The position numbers and the translations under genes are program-made. The notes under the pieces were generated by a model that was given only the letters and a program-made list of their open reading frames with translations, was not told the origin of the DNA and made no database searches. From contig OZ252227.1 in the NCBI GenBank assembly GCA_965249175.1, forward strand, positions 5,394,001 to 5,458,000: a stretch of 64,000 bases of DNA. The letters run 5' to 3'. Positions within the stretch are counted from its first letter, which is position 1; every line of letters begins with the position of its first letter. Shown here one piece after another: positions 35,059-44,386 of this stretch. This DNA is from CAZYFH01 sp965249175 (lineage in GTDB: Bacteria; Acidobacteriota; Vicinamibacteria; Vicinamibacterales; UBA8438).

Positions 35059-36413
35059 TCATCACCAAGAAGGCGCTCCCGAGACGGGCGGTGCTCCGTG
35101 GCCTCGGCACGGCTGTGGCACTACCGCTGCTGGACGGCATGGTGCCGGCGCTCACGGCGCTCGGCAGAACGGCGGCCCGACCGAAGCCTCGCCTGGGCGT
35201 CGTGTATGTGCCCCACGGGGCGGTGATGGACAACTGGACGCCGGTCACGGACGGTGCGGAGTTCGAGTTCACGCCGATCCTGCAGCCACTCGAGCGCTTT
35301 CGGGACCACCTCAGCGTCATGACCGGGCTCGACCACGCCCCGGCGGCGCAGCTGCCGGGCGACCCCGCGGGCGGACACGGACGGATTAGCGGCGCCTTCC
35401 TGACGGGTGTCCACGCAAAACCCACCGAAGGCGCCGATTTCGAAGCGGGGATCTCCGTCGACCAGATCGCGGCGGCGCAACTGGGCCAGCAGACCCAGCT
35501 CGCGTCGCTTGAGCTGGGCATCGGTCTCCCCGAGTTCGGCGGCGCCTGCGATGCCGGGTTCAGCTGCGCTTACATCAGCACGCTGTGCTGGAGCACACCG
35601 ACGACGCCGCTGCCGATGGAGAGCAATCCACGCGCGGTTTTCGAGCGTCTGTTCGGTGACGGCACGAGCACGGACCCCGCCCAGCGCCGCGAGCGGATGC
35701 AGCGGGACCGCAGCATTCTCGACGCGGTGACCCGGAAGGTGGCGCGGATTCAGGATCGGCTCGGTGCGACGGACCGGGCCAAGCTCAGCGATTATCTCGC
35801 GGCGGTTCGCGACGTTGAGCGACGGATTCAGCGAGCCGAGGCCGAGGGCGACCGTGAGCTGCCGGTGGTGGAGCGACCTTCCGCGAGTGTCCCGGCGTCG
35901 TTCGAAGACTACGTCAAGGTGATGTTCGACCTGCAGGTGCTGGCCTATCAGGCTGACCTGACGCGCGTCATCACGTTCATGATGACCCCGGAGCTGAGCG
36001 CCCAGACCTACCCGCAGATCGGCGTGCCCGATCCGCACCACGCGCTGTCACACCACGAGAACAAGCGCGAGAGCCTCGAGAAGCTGATCAAGCTGGGCAC
36101 CTATCACACCACGCTCTTCTCGTATTATCTCGAGAAGCTACGCAGCACCCCCGACGGCGACGGCTCCCTGCTCGATCAGGTGATGGTGCTCTACGGAAGC
36201 GGCATGAGCAACAGCAACCTCCACAACATCCAGAAGCTGCCGATCGTGCTGGCCGGGGGCGGTGCGGGCCAGCTCCGGGGCGGTCGCCACATCAGATATC
36301 CCGACGAGACCCCGTTGACCAACCTCTATATGACCTTGCTCGGCAAGCTCGGTGTGCCCATCGAGCGCGTCGGCGACAGCACGGGCGAGCTGCAGCATTT
36401 GTCCGACGTGTAG
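35055..36413 (+). CDS. DUF1552 protein, Tat-exported (copy 2)
   Basis: A 452-residue paralogue of the protein at 13464. ATG 35055 overlaps the DUF1592 stop. A twin-arginine-like leader (LPRRAVLRGLGTAVALPLLD) is followed by RLGVVYVPHGAVMDNWTPV, FLTGVHAKPTEGADFEAGIS, CDAGFSCAYISTLCWSTP, LAYQADLTRVITFMMTPELS and the closing VMVLYGSGMSNSNLHNIQKL. Like copy 1 it has a late LSDV C terminus. The function of DUF1552 proteins is not established; constant pairing with DUF1592 argues for a complex. It is the last gene of the operon, with 41 bp before the aldo/keto reductase. Confidence 0.9.
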   Translation: MIITKKALPRRAVLRGLGTAVALPLLDGMVPALTALGRTAARPKPRLGVVYVPHGAVMDNWTPVTDGAEFEFTPILQPLERFRDHLSVMTGLDHAPAAQLPGDPAGGHGRISGAFLTGVHAKPTEGADFEAGISVDQIAAAQLGQQTQLASLELGIGLPEFGGACDAGFSCAYISTLCWSTPTTPLPMESNPRAVFERLFGDGTSTDPAQRRERMQRDRSILDAVTRKVARIQDRLGATDRAKLSDYLAAVRDVERRIQRAEAEGDRELPVVERPSASVPASFEDYVKVMFDLQVLAYQADLTRVITFMMTPELSAQTYPQIGVPDPHHALSHHENKRESLEKLIKLGTYHTTLFSYYLEKLRSTPDGDGSLLDQVMVLYGSGMSNSNLHNIQKLPIVLAGGGAGQLRGGRHIRYPDETPLTNLYMTLLGKLGVPIERVGDSTGELQHLSDV

Positions 36414-36454
36414 CTCCGCGCGCCGCCACGTCCAACATAGGAGGCTGCAGACAC

Positions 36455-37540
36455 ATGTCGCTCGATCTCTATGTCACCCTCGGACGCTCGGGTCTTCGGG
36501 TCAGTCCGTTCTGTCTCGGGGCGATGACCTTCGGAGACGATTGGGGGTGGGGGGCGGATGTCGAGACCTCCGAAGCCATTCTCGACCGCTACCTCGAACG
36601 TGGCGGCAACTTCATCGATACCGCCAACGCCTACACGAAGGGGCACTCCGAGAAGATCATCGGCGATTATCTTCGGACCCGCGATCTCAGACGCGACCAG
36701 ATCGTGATCGCGACAAAGTTCTTTGCCAACCTCTTCCCGAGGGATCCGAACGCCGGCGGCGCCAGCCGCAAGTCGCTGACCGCGGCGTGTGACGAGTCGC
36801 TCCGCCGTCTGCAGACCGACTACATCGACCTCTACTGGATGCACCTCTGGGATCGGTTCACACCCATCGAGGAAACGATGCGGGCGCTCGACGATCTCGT
36901 CAGCGCCGGCAAGGTGCGGTATGTGGGTTTCTCGGACACGCCGGCATGGAAAGTGGCGCAGGCGCACACGATCGCGCACTTCCGGGGATGGGCGCCGCTG
37001 ATCGCGCTCCAGATCGAGTATTCGCTCATCGAGCGGACGGTCGAGGGCGAGCTGATCCCAATGGCGCAGGAGCTCGGCCTTGGCGTGACGCCGTGGTCGC
37101 CGCTGCGCGGCGGGGTGCTCACCGGCAAGTACACACGCGAGAACGCGCGGACGGCTACGCCGGGCCGGGGCCAGAGAGTCACCGCGTATCTCAACGACAA
37201 CACGTTCGCGATCATCGACGAGCTGGTGCGCATTGGCGTGACGCACGACGCGTCGGCGGCGGCGGTGGCGCTCGCCTGGGTTCAGGCACGACCCGGCGTC
37301 GACTCCACCATCATCGGCGCGCGGACACTCGACCAGCTCGATCAGAATCTGGCGGGCCTCGACGTCCGGCTCGACGCGGCCGAGGTGGAGGCGCTCGATG
37401 CACGCTCCGCCGTGACGCTCAGCTTTCCGATGTCGTTCCTCGAGATGGCGCCGACGATCATGCACGCCGGCGCGACCGTCAACGGCGTGCCCTCCGAGGC
37501 GTGGCCCATGGCGCCGACGACCGACGCGGAGCGCTTTTGA
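36455..37540 (+). CDS. Aldo/keto reductase
   Basis: A 361-residue NADPH-dependent oxidoreductase with a (beta/alpha)8 barrel. ATG 36455 follows AGGAGGCTG. Family blocks are GLRVSPFCLGAMTFGDDWGW, the catalytic Asp and Tyr in NFIDTANAYTKGHSEKIIGD, the Lys in IVIATKFFANLF, the His in YIDLYWMHLWDRFTPIEETM, and the cofactor-binding end ALAWVQARPGVDSTIIGART. It belongs to the AKR group near YajO/Tas-like enzymes with the GAMTFG signature. The gene may be co-transcribed with the upstream operon or stand alone; the substrate is unknown. Confidence 0.92.
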   Translation: MSLDLYVTLGRSGLRVSPFCLGAMTFGDDWGWGADVETSEAILDRYLERGGNFIDTANAYTKGHSEKIIGDYLRTRDLRRDQIVIATKFFANLFPRDPNAGGASRKSLTAACDESLRRLQTDYIDLYWMHLWDRFTPIEETMRALDDLVSAGKVRYVGFSDTPAWKVAQAHTIAHFRGWAPLIALQIEYSLIERTVEGELIPMAQELGLGVTPWSPLRGGVLTGKYTRENARTATPGRGQRVTAYLNDNTFAIIDELVRIGVTHDASAAAVALAWVQARPGVDSTIIGARTLDQLDQNLAGLDVRLDAAEVEALDARSAVTLSFPMSFLEMAPTIMHAGATVNGVPSEAWPMAPTTDAERF

Positions 37541-37549
37541 TAGTCGGAC

Positions 37550-37562
37550 GGGGCTACGCCCC
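37550..37562 (+). terminator. GC-rich hairpin after the aldo/keto reductase
   Basis: GGGGC-TAC-GCCCC, 10 bp after the stop, in the 102-bp gap before the next gene. It has no T-run, so it is only a possible transcript end. Confidence 0.3.
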
Positions 37563-37642
37563 AAGGGCCTTGCGTGCGGGCGGCGTTCGGGGCCATGATG
37601 ATCACGCACCGTTAGACCGTTATTATCGCGAGGGGGATCAAC

Positions 37643-38656
37643 ATGACTCATAGACATCTTGCCGCTGCATGCGTGGTGATCGCGGCCCTGGCGCTCGTGC
37701 CCGTGTCGGCCGCCGGCCAGTCGACTGACGCCCCGCGTCTACCGTGGGGGCAACCGGACCTCCAGGGCATCTGGGATTTCCGTACCATCACGCCGCTCCA
37801 ACGACCTGAGGACCTAGGCGACCAGGCGTTCCTGACCGAGGAAGAAGCGGCGAGCGCCGAGCAAGAGGCGGTGGACCGCGCGATCCGCTTGTTCGAGGCG
37901 GACCGCCGGACGACCGAGGCGGGCGGGAACGTCGGCGGCTACAACAACTTCTGGATGGACCAGGGGACAAAACCGATCGAGACCCGACGCACGTCGCTGA
38001 TCATCGAACCGTCGAACGGAAGACTCCCAGCGCTGACACCTGAGGGACAGCGGCTGGCCGACGCGCGCCAAGCGTATCTGGCAGATCATCCTGCGGACAC
38101 CTACCTGGATCGGAACACGTCCGACCGGTGCATCGTGGGATTCAACGCCGGACCGCCCATCACGCCGCTCGCCTACAACCAGAACATGCAGCTCTTTCAG
38201 ACCGAGGATCACGTCGTGATCTACACGGAGATGGTGCACACGCCGCGCGTCATTCCGCTCGATGGTCGTCCGACGCTCGACCAGTCCATCCGCCTCTGGG
38301 TCGGGGATTCGCGTGGCCACTGGGACGGCGACACGCTGGTCGTCGAGACCGCGAACTTCAACAAGCAGCGGGAGTGGATCCCGCTCGGCGGGGCGGGGGC
38401 CCCGGGCACGAAGTCGACGGAGAACATGACGTTGGTCGAGCGGTTCCGGCGCCTCGACGACGACACGCTCGAATACACCTTCACGGTGACCGATCTGAAC
38501 ACCTGGGCGGATCCGTGGACCGTCGAGCTGCCGATGCGGCGCACCGACGCGCCGCTGTTCGAGTACGCCTGCCACGAGGGGAACTACTCGATGCCGGGCA
38601 TCCTCGGTGGCACGCGGGCGGACGAGGAGAAGGCCGCCGCGGGCTCACAAGAGTAG
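37643..38656 (+). CDS. Secreted protein of the unnamed five-member family (copy 3)
   Basis: A 337-residue exported protein; AGGGGG precedes ATG 37643. After the signal peptide (HLAAACVVIAALALVPVSAA) come the family blocks LPWGQPDLQGIWDFRTITPL, FLTEEEAASAEQEAVDRAI, TSLIIEPSNGRLPALTPEGQ, RCIVGFNAGPPITPLAYNQN, MQLFQTEDHVVIYTEMVHTP, GDTLVVETANFNKQREW and YEYACHEGN-type end. It resembles copies 4 and 5 (DFRTITPLQRPE, ETIDRNERL-type segments) more than copies 1 and 2. A clear terminator follows it, so this is a single-gene transcript. Function unknown. Confidence 0.75.
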   Translation: MTHRHLAAACVVIAALALVPVSAAGQSTDAPRLPWGQPDLQGIWDFRTITPLQRPEDLGDQAFLTEEEAASAEQEAVDRAIRLFEADRRTTEAGGNVGGYNNFWMDQGTKPIETRRTSLIIEPSNGRLPALTPEGQRLADARQAYLADHPADTYLDRNTSDRCIVGFNAGPPITPLAYNQNMQLFQTEDHVVIYTEMVHTPRVIPLDGRPTLDQSIRLWVGDSRGHWDGDTLVVETANFNKQREWIPLGGAGAPGTKSTENMTLVERFRRLDDDTLEYTFTVTDLNTWADPWTVELPMRRTDAPLFEYACHEGNYSMPGILGGTRADEEKAAAGSQE

Positions 38657-38710
38657 GGACAGACCCCACCCAGGCGTTGCGGTCCCCACCGGCGGCCGCC
38701 CGAGCATTAC

Positions 38711-38746
38711 AGCCGACCCCGACCACTCGGGGCCGGCTTTCTTTTT
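38711..38746 (+). terminator. Rho-independent terminator
   Basis: A hairpin of AGCCGACCCCGA and TCGGGGCCGGCT with a short loop, followed by TTTCTTTTT. It ends the transcript of the family copy 3 gene. Stem and tail are very like the terminator after copy 5 at 47049-47082. Confidence 0.85.
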
Positions 38747-38767
38747 GTGCGGCGGTCGTCGTCAGGG

Positions 38768-40255
38768 TCAGGGTCCAGGGGTCCCAGCGCCGCGCGTGCC
38801 GGACGCGTGCTGTCCAGGCACGTCCAACCCCAACGGCTTCACATAGTCTCCCAAGATCAACCGTGCCTGGCGCACCCGGCCCAGCGCGGCAACCCGACGC
38901 CGCATGCCAAACGCGAACACCGCACCCATGACGACCCAGAGCAGGACGATCGCCCACTCTTGGGGCCAGACCAGTGACGACGGACTGCCCGGCATATAGA
39001 GCAGGATGAAGAACGCGGTGGTCGCCACGGCCAGCCATCCGACGAGGGTCGGCGCCGGCGTTCGATAGGGCCGGTGCAGACCCGGATGCCGGCGACGGAT
39101 GACGAGGAAGGACACAGCGACCAGCAGATAGGCCACCACGGTCGCCAGAGAGCCGGCGTCGGTCAGCCAGACGAGCGCCGGGCGCCCAAAGAAAGGCGCC
39201 GCCGCCGTGACCGCGGTCAGCAAGACAACGACCGCCACCGGCGAGCCGTATCGGGGGTGCAGGCGCGCGAACACCGACGGCAGCATGCCGCCGCGAGCCA
39301 TGGCGAACAGCAGCCGTGACGCGCCGATGAAGAAGGCGTTCCAGCTCGTCGCGATGCCGAGCAGTCCACCGAGCACCAGGACGCGCCCGGCCCAGGGACT
39401 GCCATACACCGCGCTCATGGCGTCGGCGGTCGGCAGCGTGCGGTCGGCCAGCGTCGAGGAATCCAACGAGAGCCCGACCGTCCACTGCACGAGTCCGTAC
39501 CAGGCGAACGCCATCACGATCGACAGGATGATGATGCGACCGACGGCATGAAACGGCACGTCGATCTCCTCAGCGATCTGGGGGATGACGTCGAACCCGA
39601 CATACAGGAATGGGGTCATGATGACGACCCGCAGCACGCCCTCCCACCCGGTCAGATACGGCACGAGGTTCGCGGTGTCGCCGCGGACGGTGCCGGGCAC
39701 GAAGAACGCCAGCCCGACGAGCAGGAGCGTGCACGCCGCCACGGTCTGCGCGAACGCAGCGAAGCGAATGCCCCGGTAATTGACGACCCCGATCACCACG
39801 GCCCCGGCCACGCCGACCAGCACCCAGGTCAGGTGCACGTCCCACCCGGCCACCGTGTAGAGATAGCCCGCCTCAAACCCCGGCGCAATGTAGCCGGCCA
39901 CCGTCGGCAACGCGACCGCCTCGAACGCGCAGACCCCGACGTACGCAAGCGCCAGTGTCCAGCCGCAGACAAAGGCGCCGGTGGGCCCGATCCCGACGTA
40001 GGTGAAGCTGAGCTCGCCGCCGGCCCGTGAGAGTGCGGCGGTCAACTCCGCGTAGGTCAGCCCGACCAGCCAGACCATCACGGCGCCGACGCCGAACGCC
40101 AGGATCGAGCCCAGTGCTCCGGCTCGCTGGATCATCTCGCCCGCCAGCACGACCCAGCCCCAGCCGACCATCGCGCCGAACGCGATGGCCAGCACGTCGC
40201 GCCGGCCGAGTATCCTGCGAAGCTGAACCGGGACGTCGGTCATGCCGACACGCAT
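38768..40255 (-). CDS. APC-family amino acid/polyamine permease
   Basis: About 495 residues with 12 membrane helices. AGGGA precedes ATG 40255. The APC signature helix 1 reads LAIAFGAMVGWGWVVLAGEM, with the unwound GW motif, followed by FGVGAVMVWLVGLTYAELTA and LSRAGGELSFTYVGIGPTGA in helix 2-3, and a late FLVIRRRHPGLHRPYRTPAP. The last 40 residues form a cytosolic tail. It should import amino acids or related amines by proton or sodium symport or exchange; the substrate is unknown. It is convergent with family copy 3 across a terminator, and divergent from copy 4. Confidence 0.9.
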   Translation of the reverse strand: MRVGMTDVPVQLRRILGRRDVLAIAFGAMVGWGWVVLAGEMIQRAGALGSILAFGVGAVMVWLVGLTYAELTAALSRAGGELSFTYVGIGPTGAFVCGWTLALAYVGVCAFEAVALPTVAGYIAPGFEAGYLYTVAGWDVHLTWVLVGVAGAVVIGVVNYRGIRFAAFAQTVAACTLLLVGLAFFVPGTVRGDTANLVPYLTGWEGVLRVVIMTPFLYVGFDVIPQIAEEIDVPFHAVGRIIILSIVMAFAWYGLVQWTVGLSLDSSTLADRTLPTADAMSAVYGSPWAGRVLVLGGLLGIATSWNAFFIGASRLLFAMARGGMLPSVFARLHPRYGSPVAVVVLLTAVTAAAPFFGRPALVWLTDAGSLATVVAYLLVAVSFLVIRRRHPGLHRPYRTPAPTLVGWLAVATTAFFILLYMPGSPSSLVWPQEWAIVLLWVVMGAVFAFGMRRRVAALGRVRQARLILGDYVKPLGLDVPGQHASGTRGAGTPGP

Positions 40256-40331
40256 TATCGTCCCTGAACGCGGAGTGCGGTCATCCTTGCGCTCATCCGG
40301 CGGCACGTCCTTGCGCGCACGGTGATCACAG

Positions 40332-40344
40332 GTCCATCATGGGC
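40332..40344 (+). promoter_or_regulatory. Operator-like palindrome before family copy 4
   Basis: GTCCATCATGGGC, an inverted repeat with a 1-nt centre and one mismatch, 42 bp before the ATG at 40386. The surrounding 20 bp (CAGGTCCAT-ATGG-CGTAC) is shared with the site at 46000. Confidence 0.45.
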
Positions 40345-40385
40345 GTACATCAGCCGCCGACGGGCGAGCACGCCAGGAGAAGCAG

Positions 40386-41432
40386 ATGAGCCATCGATGT
40401 TCCGCGACGGTAGGCGCCGCGATCGCGGCCGTAACGCTGATGCCGGTCTTCGCGGCAGCGCAATCGGCAAACACGACGCTACCCCGCACACCGTGGGGTG
40501 ATCCGGATCTCCAGGCCGTGTGGGACTACCGCACCCTGACGCCCCTCCAGCGGCCCGAGGAGCTCGGGGACAAGGCGTTTCTGACCGAGGAAGAGGCCGC
40601 CAACCTCGAACAGGAAACCGTGGATCGGAACGAACGGCTGCTGAATCGCGCCCCCGAGAAAACGGCCGCGGCCGACAATGTGGACCGACGAGAGGACGGA
40701 ACGCCTGGGTTCTACAACAACTTCTGGCTCGACCGCGGGACCACGCACGTCGGGACGCGGCGCACCTCACTCGTCGTGGATCCACCCGATGGGCGACTGC
40801 CGTCCTTGACGGCCGCGGCGCAGCGCCGGGCGGACTCGAAAGAGGCACAGCGCATCGCCGACGTGCGCCGGGGCCGACGGCCAGCCGCCACATACGCGGA
40901 CCTCGACGCGGGGGATCGGTGCATCCAGCACGCAAAAGCCGGCCCGCCCATCAGCACCGGGGGCTACAACAACAACGTACAACTGTTTCAGACGCCCGAC
41001 CACGTGGCCATACTCAACGAGCAAAACCACGATGTGCGCATCGTGCCTCTGGATCGGCGACCGCACGTCGGGTCCCAGATACAGCAATGGATGGGCGACT
41101 CGCGTGGCCATTGGGACGGCGACACCCTCGTCGTCGAGACGATCCACTTCAACGGGAAGCACGACCAGATCGCGCGGCCGCTGCTGAGTCCCGGTGAGCA
41201 CCTGTCCCTGGTCGAGCGCTTCACACGCACCGATCCCGACACACTGCTCTACGAATACACGGTCACCGATCCCACCATCTGGGTGCAGCCATGGACCGCG
41301 CACCATCCCATGAAGAAGAACCCGGATCTGATCTACGAGTTCGCCTGCCACGAGGGCAACTACGGTCTGACCGGCATTCTCGCCGGGTCCCGGGCTGAGG
41401 AGGCCGCCGCGGCGGAAGCCGCACAGCGATGA
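40386..41432 (+). CDS. Secreted protein of the unnamed five-member family (copy 4)
   Basis: A 348-residue exported protein; GGAGAAG precedes ATG 40386. Its first codons (ATGAGCCATCGATGTT) nearly match those of copy 5. Blocks: TPWGDPDLQAVWDYRTLTPL, FLTEEEAANLEQETVDRNER, TSLVVDPPDGRLPSLTAAAQ, YNNNVQLFQTPDHVAILNEQ, RIVPLDRRPH, HWDGDTLVVETIHFNGKHDQ and YEFACHEGNYGLTGILAG. The RC-GFN-GPP block has diverged to CIQHAKAGPPISTGGYNNN. It lies 28 bp before a small secreted protein gene and is likely co-transcribed with it. Function unknown. Confidence 0.75.
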   Translation: MSHRCSATVGAAIAAVTLMPVFAAAQSANTTLPRTPWGDPDLQAVWDYRTLTPLQRPEELGDKAFLTEEEAANLEQETVDRNERLLNRAPEKTAAADNVDRREDGTPGFYNNFWLDRGTTHVGTRRTSLVVDPPDGRLPSLTAAAQRRADSKEAQRIADVRRGRRPAATYADLDAGDRCIQHAKAGPPISTGGYNNNVQLFQTPDHVAILNEQNHDVRIVPLDRRPHVGSQIQQWMGDSRGHWDGDTLVVETIHFNGKHDQIARPLLSPGEHLSLVERFTRTDPDTLLYEYTVTDPTIWVQPWTAHHPMKKNPDLIYEFACHEGNYGLTGILAGSRAEEAAAAEAAQR

Positions 41433-41460
41433 CCGAACGCATGTGGCAGGAGGCGCACCG

Positions 41461-41883
41461 ATGAAGCTGAAGCCCCTCGTCATCGTGGTCGCCTGGATCA
41501 GCCTCGCCGGGGCATCGACCTCTGTTGCGGAAGTCGGCGTGCAAGTCGAACGCCCCTTTGTCTTCTATCGCGTCTGCAATATCGAGCCGGGCCAGGACGA
41601 TGCCGCCGCGGCCCTGGCCAACGACATGGTCGACGTCGCCAGCAAGAAATACCCCGCCGCCGAGATGTCGGTGTCGATCGGTCGGTGGATGACCGGGTTT
41701 CAGAACGTCTCGGATCCCGTCAACCAGATCCGCTTTTCGGAACAGCACGTCGATCTCGAGACACGGGACGCTTTCACCGATGTGCTCCAGGCCGATGAGG
41801 ATTTCCTCGTCCTGCAGGAGAAGACCCGGGGACTGATCGACGTCAGCAGTTGCGTCGAATCCCGGTTCCGCGGACGTCCCTAA
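41461..41883 (+). CDS. Small secreted protein of unknown function
   Basis: A 140-residue protein; AGGAGG at good spacing fixes ATG 41461. The signal peptide is MKLKPLVIVVAWISLAGAST. The mature part has FVFYRVCNIEPGQDDAAAAL, WMTGFQNVSDPVNQIRFSEQ and LQADEDFLVLQEKTRGLIDV, a ferredoxin-like alpha+beta pattern, with two cysteines that could form a disulfide. I do not recognise the family. It follows family copy 4 and precedes the DNA ligase gene by 22 bp. Confidence 0.7.
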   Translation: MKLKPLVIVVAWISLAGASTSVAEVGVQVERPFVFYRVCNIEPGQDDAAAALANDMVDVASKKYPAAEMSVSIGRWMTGFQNVSDPVNQIRFSEQHVDLETRDAFTDVLQADEDFLVLQEKTRGLIDVSSCVESRFRGRP

Positions 41884-41905
41884 CCTTGATGCATTCCCCG
41901 CGCCA

Positions 41906-44386
41906 GTGCTCCTGAACCAGATCGTCGAGGTCTCCGACCAGCTCAAGGCGACGCGGTCGCGGTCCGCCAAGATCGGAGCGATCGCCCGCCTGCTGCAGGA
42001 CCGCACCGCGCACGAGCTCCGGACCATCGTCGCGTGGATGTCCGGCGATCTGCTCCAGGGCCGCGTCGGCATCAGCGCAGGACGCGCGCATCAGTACGGC
42101 CAGGGCGTGGCGGCATCCAAGCTGCCCGGCCTGACGATCGAGGACGTGGACCGCGCCCTCATCGCCGTGCAGGAGGCCACGGGGCCGGGGTCGCTGGGGG
42201 TTCGGGAGCGGCTCCTGCACGACCTCCTTGGGAAGGCGACCGAGGCGGAACAAGCCTTCCTCTTGCGGTTGCTCGCGGGCGAGTTGCGGCAGGGCGCGCT
42301 GGCCGGCGTCATGACCGAAGGGATCGCGACCGCGGCCGGTGTGCCGGGCGATGTCGTCCGACGCGCCGCGATGCTGTCGGGAGAGCTTCCGGCAGTCGCC
42401 CTCACAGCCTTCACGGGCGGGAAGGCAGCGCTTCGGCAGATCGATCTGCAGCTCTTTCGACCGGTCCTCCCGATGCTCGCCCAGACCGCCGACGAGCCCG
42501 CCGACGCGCTCGAGAAGACGTCGCCCCTCATCTTCGAAGAGAAACTGGACGGCATGCGCCTCCAACTGCACCGGCACGGCGATCGCGTGGAGCTGTACAG
42601 CCGATCGTTGCGCCGGATGACGGCGTCGCTACCGGAAATCGTCGCCTACGCACGAGCCCTCCCCGTCGACGGGATCATCTTGGATGGCGAGACCATGCGA
42701 TTCGCGCCGGGCGGCGCGCCACTGGGTCTCGGGGCGGCGATGGAGCGTTTCGCCCGGACGTCTGACGCCCCGGTCGTCGAGCCCGGCGACTACCCCGCCG
42801 TCACCCCGGTCTTCTTCGACTGCTTGATGGCCGACGGCCTCTCGTTCATCGACCGCCCCCTCGAGGTCCGCCTGGCGGCGCTGGACCGGATCGCGGAGCC
42901 GCCCAACCGCGTGCGCCGACTCCTCACGAGAGACCCCGAGAAGGCGTCTGGGTTTCTCACGGAGGTCCTCGACCGCGGCCACGAAGGGGTCGTCGCAAAG
43001 GACCCCGAATCGACGTACACCGCCGGCGGCCGGGGCGCCCATTGGTTCAAGATCAAGCCGGCTCACACGCTGGATGTCGTCGTGCTCGGAGCGGAGTGGG
43101 GCAGCGGGCGGCGGAAGGGACTGCTGAGCAACCTCCACCTCGGCGTCCTCGACGAGGCGACGGACGCCTACGTCATGCTCGGCAAGACCTTCAAGGGCAT
43201 GACCGACGAGACGCTCGGCTGGCAGACAGCCCGGCTCCTCGAGCTGGAGACGCGTCGGGATGAGACCACCGTCTACGTCCGACCCGAGGTGGTGGTGGAG
43301 GTGGCGTTTGCCGAGCTCTTCACCAGCCGCCGGTACGACAGCAAGCTGGCTTTTCGCTTTGCTCGCGTCTTGCGCTACCGGACCGACAAACGCCTGGAGC
43401 AGGCCGACACGCTGTCGACCGCCCAGGCCATCAAGGACGGCCGGATCTCGGCTCGGGTGGGCGCCGCCCGGCGTGTGCTCGCGAGGCCCGCGCTCAAAGT
43501 CTCGAACGCGGACCGCGTGCTCTTCCCGAAGGCCGGCGTGACCAAAGGCGACGTCGTCGCGCACTACTACCGGGTCGCGCCGCACATGCTCCCCCACCTG
43601 CTCGACCGTCCCCTCACCCTGGTCCGCCACCCGCGCGGCATCGCCGCGAAGGGGTTCTTCCAGAAGAACGTCGCGGCGCACTACCCGGAGGACCTGATCG
43701 GACGTATCGAGATGCCGCGCCGCGAGGGAGTGACCGTGCACCCCGCAGCCTCGACGGCCGACGCGCTGGCGTATCTCGCAAACCAGGGGACGATTGAATT
43801 CCACGTCCCCCTCGCGACGAAGCATGACCGCTGGCGGCCCGATCGTCTCGTGTTCGACCTCGATCCAACCGACGGCGGCGGGTCTGGCGCGCGCGAAGCC
43901 GCGTGGGCGTGCAAGGCGCTGTTCGATGAGCTCGGCATCGAGACGACGCCGATGACCACTGGCAGCAAGGGCTACCACGTGGTCGCGCGTCTGCTCCCCA
44001 CGGAATCGATGACTCGGACGGCCCACAAGCTCGCCGCGATCCTGCTGACGCGACACACGGACATCCTGACAAACGAGTTCCTCAAGGAGAACCGACGGGG
44101 CCGGGTGCTCATCGACTGGATGCGCAACACGGGTCTCGCCACGGTCGTCGCGCCATGGTCGCTGCGGGCCCGCGCAGGCGCCCCGGTGGCGATACCAATC
44201 ACGTGGGACGAACTGAACGACACCGCATCCGACGCCTTCACGATCAACGATGACCTGGACCGGCCCGATTACCTGCTCACACTGACGCCTGTCGATCCCG
44301 CGCCGCTCATCCAGACGGTGGACCGGATCATCGACGAGCAGGGCATCGAGCTGGAGTACATCGACCGGTTCGGTCGCCGGAGGTAG
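41906..44386 (+). CDS. ATP-dependent DNA ligase (LigB type) fused to LigD-type polymerase domain
   Basis: An 826-residue protein starting at GTG 41906. Residues 1-200 match the DNA-binding DNA_ligase_A_N domain. The nucleotidyltransferase core has motif I EEKLDGMR with the adenylated Lys near 213, YSRSLRRM (Ia), VDGIILDGET (III), PVFFDCLMADG (IIIa), EGVVAKD (IV) and HWFKIKP (V), then an OB fold. From about residue 530 a LigD primase-polymerase domain begins (KVSNADRVLFPKAGVTKGDV), with catalytic acids in VFDLDPTDG and LIDWMRN, plus IEFHVPL and TGSKGYHVV. Mycobacterial LigD is Pol-PE-Lig and pseudomonad LigD is PE-Lig-Pol; here there is no phosphoesterase, and the ligase carries a eukaryotic/archaeal-style DNA-binding domain. 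No ku gene lies in the window. Probably double-strand break repair. Confidence 0.9.
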   Translation: MLLNQIVEVSDQLKATRSRSAKIGAIARLLQDRTAHELRTIVAWMSGDLLQGRVGISAGRAHQYGQGVAASKLPGLTIEDVDRALIAVQEATGPGSLGVRERLLHDLLGKATEAEQAFLLRLLAGELRQGALAGVMTEGIATAAGVPGDVVRRAAMLSGELPAVALTAFTGGKAALRQIDLQLFRPVLPMLAQTADEPADALEKTSPLIFEEKLDGMRLQLHRHGDRVELYSRSLRRMTASLPEIVAYARALPVDGIILDGETMRFAPGGAPLGLGAAMERFARTSDAPVVEPGDYPAVTPVFFDCLMADGLSFIDRPLEVRLAALDRIAEPPNRVRRLLTRDPEKASGFLTEVLDRGHEGVVAKDPESTYTAGGRGAHWFKIKPAHTLDVVVLGAEWGSGRRKGLLSNLHLGVLDEATDAYVMLGKTFKGMTDETLGWQTARLLELETRRDETTVYVRPEVVVEVAFAELFTSRRYDSKLAFRFARVLRYRTDKRLEQADTLSTAQAIKDGRISARVGAARRVLARPALKVSNADRVLFPKAGVTKGDVVAHYYRVAPHMLPHLLDRPLTLVRHPRGIAAKGFFQKNVAAHYPEDLIGRIEMPRREGVTVHPAASTADALAYLANQGTIEFHVPLATKHDRWRPDRLVFDLDPTDGGGSGAREAAWACKALFDELGIETTPMTTGSKGYHVVARLLPTESMTRTAHKLAAILLTRHTDILTNEFLKENRRGRVLIDWMRNTGLATVVAPWSLRARAGAPVAIPITWDELNDTASDAFTINDDLDRPDYLLTLTPVDPAPLIQTVDRIIDEQGIELEYIDRFGRRR

